Of a stretch of DNA of 64,000 bases, positions 59,095-64,000 are shown one piece after another. Both the position numbers and the translations under genes were made by a program. The notes below the pieces were generated by a model. That model ran no database searches. It worked only from the letters and a program-made list of their open reading frames with translations, and had not been told where the DNA came from. Source of the DNA: Pseudomonas sp. LS-2 (GTDB lineage: Bacteria > Pseudomonadota > Gammaproteobacteria > Pseudomonadales > Pseudomonadaceae); assembly GCF_003605735.1 (NCBI RefSeq), contig NZ_QXTJ01000040.1, positions 199,677 to 263,676 on the forward strand, written 5' to 3'. The first letter of the stretch is position 1. The number at the start of each line of letters is the position of its first letter.

Positions 59095-60171
59095 ATGTTT
59101 CTGATCGAGCGCTACATCATCGCCGAGATCCGTCGCCCGGTGACCGTCATGGTCGGCATCCTGACGTTCGTATTCGCCAGCTACTCGGCCGAACGCTACC
59201 TGGGACAGGCCACCAACGGCACCCTGGCGTTGCAGTCGGTCATGGACATGGTGATGTACAAAGTCATCATCGCGCTGGAGATGCTGGTTCCCGTCGCCCT
59301 CTACACCTCGGTGGCAATGGCACTGGGCAGGCTCTATCACGACTCCGAAATCACCGCCCTGTTCGCCGCAGGCACCAGCCCGGCGCGCCTGTACAAAGCG
59401 ATTGCCCTGATCTCGCTGCCCATCGCCATCGCCGTGACCGTGTTGTCGGTGTATGGCCGGCCCTGGGCGTACACGCAGAGTTACCAACTCGAACAGCAAT
59501 CGAAAACCGATCTGGATGTCAGTCACCTTCTGGCGCAACGCTTCAACCTCAACCCTGACAACGGCCGAATGATCCTCGCCGAGCGTATCGACAAGGACTC
59601 AGGGGTTCTGACTGACACGCTGATCTACGATCCGGGCGAAGGCAAGTCGCGCATATTCCGGTCGCACACGGCAAAGATCGTCAACCCCAATCCGGCCGAA
59701 CCGGTGGTTGAACTCACGCGAGGCAGTTCGTACACCCTGGATCACCAGGACGCCAAGGACGTGGTCAACACCTTCGACAACACGCTGTTGCTGCAGCTCA
59801 AGCCCCTTGAACTGGAAGCCGACAACAAGCGCAAATCGTCCTCTACGGCGATGCTGAGTGTGTCGCCGCAGCCCCAGGACAAGGCCGAGCTTCAGTGGCG
59901 AGAAACCCGCGGCATCAGCGCCATGCTGCTGGCCCTGCTCGCGGTGCCCCTGAGCAGGACCGCACCGCGCAAAGGTCGTTTTTCGACATTGCTGCCCATC
60001 GCACTTGTGTTCGCAGTGATTTTCTACGCCGGCAACATCTGCAGAACGCTGGTGGGCAACGCCGTGATTCCGCTCGTACCGGGTGTGTGGCTGGTGCCGT
60101 TGATAATGGCCTTGGCCTTGCTCGGATTTCTGTTGCGGGACCTCTCTGTGTTGCGGCGTCGTAGCCAATGA
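59095..60171 (+). CDS. LptF-like permease (YjgP/YjgQ family)
   Basis: 358 residues, six membrane helices plus a periplasmic jellyroll domain. Starts MFLIERYIIAEIRRPVTV; helices near residues 12-35 and 55-95, then the soluble domain (residues 120-270), then the last helices (LLALLAVPLSRTAPRKGRF onward). In the LPS export bridge LptF pairs with LptG and LptB. Its stop overlaps the start of the next gene (ATGA). It is most likely not the housekeeping lptF, which sits beside pepA in pseudomonads. Confidence 0.83.
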   Translation: MFLIERYIIAEIRRPVTVMVGILTFVFASYSAERYLGQATNGTLALQSVMDMVMYKVIIALEMLVPVALYTSVAMALGRLYHDSEITALFAAGTSPARLYKAIALISLPIAIAVTVLSVYGRPWAYTQSYQLEQQSKTDLDVSHLLAQRFNLNPDNGRMILAERIDKDSGVLTDTLIYDPGEGKSRIFRSHTAKIVNPNPAEPVVELTRGSSYTLDHQDAKDVVNTFDNTLLLQLKPLELEADNKRKSSSTAMLSVSPQPQDKAELQWRETRGISAMLLALLAVPLSRTAPRKGRFSTLLPIALVFAVIFYAGNICRTLVGNAVIPLVPGVWLVPLIMALALLGFLLRDLSVLRRRSQ

Positions 60172-61247
60172 GAAGACTGAGCTTCTACCTGATACGCAAC
60201 GTGCTGGTCGGATTCGCCGCTGCCGCGCTCTTGTTGCTTCCGCTGTTCACCACCTTTGACCTTATCGCCGAGCTCGATGACGTGAGCTCGGGCGGCTATC
60301 GCTGGACTCAGGCGGTCGAAGTGGTGCTGATGACCCTTCCCCGCCGCGCAGTCGATCTCGGCCCGTTCATCGCGCTGTTGGGCGGCATCACGGGTCTGGG
60401 GCAACTGGCGCTCACCCAAGAGTTGACCGCCATGCGCGCCGCCGGCGTGTCCATTCTGCGCATCGCCGTGACGACCATGGCGGCGGGCCTGATCGTCGTC
60501 GTGGCGCTGGGCGCCATGGACGAATGGCTGGCATCGCCCCTTCAACAGCGCAGTGTGCAGATCCGCAACACCGCATTGGCCGTCTCCGGCGAGGCGGCGA
60601 AGCCGACCGGCAGCATCTGGGCGCGCCGGGGCAACGAAGTGGCACGAATAGGCGCCATGTCCCGCCACAACACGCCGCTGAACGTGGAGATTTTTCGCCT
60701 CACCGCTGACATGCGCCTGTCCTCGTACATTTTTGCCGAGAGCGCGCAGGTTCGCCCCGACGGTTCGTGGCTGCTCAACCACCCGAAAATCAAGGAGTGG
60801 GACCAGGACGAACAGCGGGTGCGCGAACAGGATGAGATGGTCTGGAACTCGGTGTTCTCAGACCGGCGCCTGAGAGACCTGTCGCTCCCCACCGACAGCT
60901 TCTCCGTCCAGCAACTGCACCACTACGTCATGTTTCTCCAGGGTTCCGATCAGCCGTCGGGCGAATATGAAATGGCCATGTGGCAAAAACTGGGCAGGCC
61001 GATCCTGACCCTGGCGATGATTCTGTTCGCAGTGCCTTTCACCTTCGTGCAACAACGCTCTCCGGGGCTGGGCGGACGTCTGGCCGTCGGCGCCGTTGTC
61101 GGCCTGCTGATTTATGTCGCCAACCAGATCGTCGCCAACCTGGGACTGCTGTTGAACGGCAACGTGATGCTCACCACGCTGGCGCCTTCGCTGGTGCTGA
61201 TGGCTGTCGCGTTGTGGCTGGTTTACCGATTTGATCGTGCGACGTGA
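60168..61247 (+). CDS. LptG-like permease (YjgP/YjgQ family)
   Basis: 359 residues, same architecture as the preceding protein: MRRLSFYLIRNVLVGFAAA, ALTQELTAMRAAGVSILR, a periplasmic domain and ILTLAMILFAVPFTFVQQR with the final helices. Overlaps LptF-like stop by four bases. The pair needs an LptB ATPase and a bridge; none is in the window, so the host LptB may serve or lie beyond the edge. Confidence 0.83.
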   Translation: MRRLSFYLIRNVLVGFAAAALLLLPLFTTFDLIAELDDVSSGGYRWTQAVEVVLMTLPRRAVDLGPFIALLGGITGLGQLALTQELTAMRAAGVSILRIAVTTMAAGLIVVVALGAMDEWLASPLQQRSVQIRNTALAVSGEAAKPTGSIWARRGNEVARIGAMSRHNTPLNVEIFRLTADMRLSSYIFAESAQVRPDGSWLLNHPKIKEWDQDEQRVREQDEMVWNSVFSDRRLRDLSLPTDSFSVQQLHHYVMFLQGSDQPSGEYEMAMWQKLGRPILTLAMILFAVPFTFVQQRSPGLGGRLAVGAVVGLLIYVANQIVANLGLLLNGNVMLTTLAPSLVLMAVALWLVYRFDRAT

Positions 61248-62287
61248 CTGACATGAACCTTCCCTTGCCCGACCCACAAGACATGGCGCCCGATCCCTCG
61301 CAGGGCACGGTGATAATGATCGACGATCATCACACCCTGGCGCAGAAAGTAGGCGTGGTCCTCAACCCCAAAGGCGGTTACGTGCGCCGTCACCTGAGGA
61401 CGTTCAGGCATCTGGTCGCTCAGCTTGACGGTGCCAGGGTGATCGAAGCCTCCACACCTGCGCAGATCACCGCTGCGATCCAGTCCCTCGCCCTGCAAAA
61501 ACACGATCTGTTGGTCGTGGTGGGCGGCGATGGCACCCTGCAGGCGGCATTGACTGCGCTGGTCGAGAGTCAGCCGACGGACACGCCGAGCGTGCTGATC
61601 GTTCCGGCGGGCACCACCAACATGAGCGCCCACGATCTGGGTGTGCGTCAACGACCTGCGAAGGTGCTTGAGGCGTTGCATGACTCGCGCCGAGGTGTGC
61701 GCGCAGCCCCTGCCTCCAGGCTGCGCAATGCGTTGCGGGTGTTCGATCCGCACACGCAGCAGGCCCAGTGCGGCCTGTTCTTTGGTGCTGGCGCGGTGGT
61801 CGAGGGTGTGCGGTACTTTCACAGCCATGTCCGTACCAAGGGTATTCGTGGCGCACTGGGTCCCTCGCTTGCGTTCATCCGGATGCTGACGTCGCTTGCC
61901 TGGAAAGGCAGCCTGCCGTTTTCGTCCGCCACCACCGCCAGACTGCACCTGCCCCAACACACGCTGAACGCCCGGTGGATGGTCATTCTGGCGACCACGC
62001 TCGATACTCTGCTGCTGAGAAGCACGCCCTACTGGGGCACCGAAAAGGCCCCCATCCACTTCACCGCCATTGGGCAGCGCGCGCCGAAACTGGTGCGTGG
62101 CCTGTTCTACATCCTGCGCGGCAAACCGGCGCCGGCCATCACCCAGCATCAGGCTTACGTCAGCCACAACCTGCACACGACGACCCTTGAAGGGCTGACC
62201 GAGTATCTGCTCGATGGCGAGATCTTCTCGACTGACGGACAGCTCGAACTGTCCGCCACTGCCCCTGTTCGTTTTGTGATGTTTTAA
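61244..62287 (+). CDS. Diacylglycerol kinase-family protein, ceramide kinase-like
   Basis: 347 residues. Catalytic DAGK motif VVVGGDGTLQAALTAL with nucleotide loop VIVPAGTTNMSAHDLG. Context (bCerS, spt, cerR) points to a lipid kinase phosphorylating ceramide, as the Caulobacter DAGK-family enzyme CpgB does. GTG 61244 overlaps the LptG-like stop by four bases; ATG 61253 is the alternative start. Confidence 0.8.
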   Translation: MTDMNLPLPDPQDMAPDPSQGTVIMIDDHHTLAQKVGVVLNPKGGYVRRHLRTFRHLVAQLDGARVIEASTPAQITAAIQSLALQKHDLLVVVGGDGTLQAALTALVESQPTDTPSVLIVPAGTTNMSAHDLGVRQRPAKVLEALHDSRRGVRAAPASRLRNALRVFDPHTQQAQCGLFFGAGAVVEGVRYFHSHVRTKGIRGALGPSLAFIRMLTSLAWKGSLPFSSATTARLHLPQHTLNARWMVILATTLDTLLLRSTPYWGTEKAPIHFTAIGQRAPKLVRGLFYILRGKPAPAITQHQAYVSHNLHTTTLEGLTEYLLDGEIFSTDGQLELSATAPVRFVMF

Positions 62288-62300
62288 GAGAGAAGCGCGT

Positions 62301-63266
62301 GTGAACCAGGCCACCCCCATCTCGCCCCCCGAGGCTCTGATCGACGTGATCGCCAAGGAGAGCGCACGGCCGGTCGCCCCTGTATTGCAGGCGCTGACCG
62401 ATGCACTGCTAGCGCAATTCGGCGACGCCGTCAGCGCGATTCTTTTGTACGGGTCGTGTCTGCGCAGCAGCAATTTTTCAGAAGGCCTGGTCGACCTTTA
62501 CGTGCTCGTCGACAGCTACGCCAATGTTCGAAGCAGCACGCTGAAGGAAAAGGTCGACGCCTGGTTGCCCCCCACCGTATTCGCGATCAACGTGCGCGCG
62601 CCGGACGGCTCCCCCTTGCGAGCAAAATGCGCGCTGATCAGCGTGTCCGACTTTGAAAAAGGCACCTCGTCGTGGTTTCACGGTTACCTGTGGGGGCGGT
62701 TTTCCCAGCCTTCCCGACTGGTCTTTGCCCGTGACGAACGGGTGAGCGCTCGTGTACACGTCGCACTGGCCCACGCGGTGCTGAAGATGATGTCCGAAGC
62801 GTTGAGCGATCAGCGCGAAGTGCTCGACAGCGCTGCGGTGTGGGAGCGCGCACTGACGCTGACCTATCGCACGGAGTTGCGGCCGGAACGCGCCAGCCGA
62901 CCGGCAGAGATCGTCGGTCACGATCCGGGTTATTACGCCAGTGTCACTCAGGCATCGGTGCCGGCGATTGCGCGGTTGTCTCCCGTTCAGGAGCAGCGTG
63001 ACCACTATGTCCAGCAGCCCGCTAACCTCCGTGCAACGCCACACGCCGTTCGCTGGAAACGCCGAAGAATCGCCGGGCGCGTGCTCAACGTGCTGCGCCT
63101 GATCAAATCGTTCTATACCTTCGAAAACGGCCTGGATTACGTGATCTGGAAGCTTGAACGCCACCTTGGCGAACCCGTGGCCGTCACCCCGCGCCTGCGC
63201 CGCTTCCCGCTTATCTTTTGTTGGCCGCTGTTGTGGCGCCTATTGAAAAACCGACAGCTTCGCTGA
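62301..63266 (+). CDS. Nucleotidyltransferase-fold protein with altered active site
   Basis: 321 residues from GTG 62301. A polymerase-beta-type start YGSCLRSSNFSEGLVD then LYVLVDS: the first carboxylate (Asp) is there, but the D-x-D partner is replaced by Tyr. A C-terminal membrane-associated helix region (RVLNVLRLIKSFYTFENG, then RRFPLIFCWPLLWRLLKN). Follows the ceramide-kinase-like gene by 13 bases, so it likely modifies the same lipid; the exact function is not known. Confidence 0.68.
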   Translation: MNQATPISPPEALIDVIAKESARPVAPVLQALTDALLAQFGDAVSAILLYGSCLRSSNFSEGLVDLYVLVDSYANVRSSTLKEKVDAWLPPTVFAINVRAPDGSPLRAKCALISVSDFEKGTSSWFHGYLWGRFSQPSRLVFARDERVSARVHVALAHAVLKMMSEALSDQREVLDSAAVWERALTLTYRTELRPERASRPAEIVGHDPGYYASVTQASVPAIARLSPVQEQRDHYVQQPANLRATPHAVRWKRRRIAGRVLNVLRLIKSFYTFENGLDYVIWKLERHLGEPVAVTPRLRRFPLIFCWPLLWRLLKNRQLR

Positions 63267-63298
63267 GCATTTCCAACCCCATGCCGTCAGGATCAGAC

Positions 63299-64000
63299 AT
63301 GCAAACAGAGACCTCGCCCCCGCCGCGTAAAAAGGGAAAACGCAAACATCGCCCCAGCGTTGCGGTCGGTCTGTGGATTATCAAAAAGCTTGAGCGGTTC
63401 ATTCGTCGACATTCGGCCGTTGGCAATACGCCGTTTTTCGATCCGGCGCTATTCGATTGGGCCAGCACACTCGAATCCAAGTGGCCGGTGATTGTCGAGG
63501 AATTGAATGCGGTGATGAAAAATCACGACGGCATTCCCAACTTCCAGGACATTTCCAAAGATCAGGCGAACTTGACGCAGGACGACCGCTGGAAGACGTT
63601 CTTTCTTCACGGCTACGGTTACCGGATGGATGGCAACTGCGCCAAATGCCCGCAGACCGCGCAAATCGTCGAATCGATTCCGGGCATGTTCACCGCCTTC
63701 TTTTCCATTTTGAGTCCCGGCAAGCACATACCGCCCCATCGCGGCCCATACAACGGTTTGCTGCGCGCTCATCTGGGCCTGATCATCCCCGAACCGAAAG
63801 CCAGTTGCCGTATTCAGGTGGGTGACGAAATCCGCCATTGGGAACCGGGCAAGCTGATGGTGTTCGACGACACCTTCCGCCATCAGGTCTGGAACGACAC
63901 CGACGGGGTCCGGGTGGTGCTGTTCCTCGATGTCCATCGCCCTCTCGACCGGGCGGGCAATCTGCTCAACAGGTGCGTGCTCAAACTGATTCAGTGGTCG
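63299..64000 (+). CDS. LpxO/AspH-like 2-oxoglutarate hydroxylase (runs off right edge)
   Basis: Open for at least 234 codons from ATG 63299. The Fe(II)/2-oxoglutarate core is seen in FFLHGYGYRMDGNCAKC, SPGKHIPPHRGPYNGLLRA (His-x-x motif), PGKLMVFDDTFRHQVWND and RVVLFLDVHRP. In lipid A modification LpxO hydroxylates an acyl chain; here it is in the ceramide run, so 2-hydroxylation of the ceramide acyl chain is plausible. The N terminus is basic (KKGKRKHRPS) and partly hydrophobic. Confidence 0.84.
   Translation, partial: MQTETSPPPRKKGKRKHRPSVAVGLWIIKKLERFIRRHSAVGNTPFFDPALFDWASTLESKWPVIVEELNAVMKNHDGIPNFQDISKDQANLTQDDRWKTFFLHGYGYRMDGNCAKCPQTAQIVESIPGMFTAFFSILSPGKHIPPHRGPYNGLLRAHLGLIIPEPKASCRIQVGDEIRHWEPGKLMVFDDTFRHQVWNDTDGVRVVLFLDVHRPLDRAGNLLNRCVLKLIQWS

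Noticed and set aside
60168..61247. Reading the LptFG-like pair as the essential LPS genes
   Set aside because: Context is a sphingolipid run, and pseudomonads carry lptFG next to pepA; still needs genome-level confirmation.
61223..62473. Minus-strand frame of 416 codons over the kinase-like gene
   Set aside because: Antisense to a gene with GGDGT motif and overlapping operon structure.

Overview
The window looks like chromosomal DNA of a Pseudomonas, probably of the fluorescens/syringae lineage, though the species cannot be fixed from sequence alone. The evidence is a complete benRABCD plus catBCA/catR benzoate-catechol cluster, a GlgX/manganese catalase/hemerythrin/KaiC stress block, and GC-rich genes packed on both strands. 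No rRNA, tRNA or CRISPR array was seen.

Left edge, 1-3.7 kb: a decaying mobile region. It holds the start of a TnsB/TniA-like transposase and a TnsA-like protein on the minus strand, candidate transposon-end repeats, about 2 kb of mostly non-coding DNA with a degenerate aromatic amino acid decarboxylase relic, and an XRE regulator. Next to the XRE gene, a periplasmic solute-binding protein gene is cut off; a 7-bp inverted repeat sits exactly at the break.

3.7-28.7 kb: an accessory stress and metabolism region. It runs from a citrate-family MFS transporter and an RcnB-like protein through a zinc alcohol dehydrogenase, SDR, oil-body-type (OBAP) lipoprotein, a haem-oxygenase-like diiron enzyme coupled to a methyltransferase, GlgX and hemerythrin. 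It continues with two receiver-only response regulators around a KaiC-like double ATPase, manganese catalase, HAD phosphatase and CinA, CheB, a diguanylate cyclase, a ProQ/FinO protein, a DUF1206 membrane protein and a GNAT. The content recalls the stress region of P. aeruginosa that carries katN and glgX-type genes.

29-38 kb: signalling and redox genes. A DacA-type carboxypeptidase, an OmpR-type two-component system and a solute-binding protein share a TTAACC-N2-GGTTAA palindrome in their promoter regions. AhpD-like and AhpC-like proteins flank a LysR regulator. An RsbQ-like hydrolase overlaps a PAS histidine kinase.

38.2-46.5 kb: benzoate to beta-ketoadipate enol-lactone. BenABC and BenD make catechol; CatA, CatB and CatC carry it to the enol-lactone. 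BenR and CatR regulate. Two 15-bp boxes with the XylS/BenR layout lie upstream of benA.

47.3-64 kb: the most striking part, a divergent bacterial ceramide/sphingolipid locus. Leftward run aasR-cerR-acpR-spt (the same gene order as in Caulobacter), then an MsbA-like exporter, two paralogous thymidylate-kinase-like P-loop proteins and a CptA-type phosphoethanolamine transferase. Rightward run a bacterial ceramide synthase, a MobA-like nucleotidyltransferase, an LptF/LptG-like pair, a DAG-kinase-family (ceramide kinase-like) protein, a second nucleotidyltransferase-fold protein and an LpxO/AspH-like hydroxylase that runs off the edge. Together they look like a full pathway for making, phosphorylating, decorating and exporting an anionic sphingolipid to the outer membrane of a pseudomonad.
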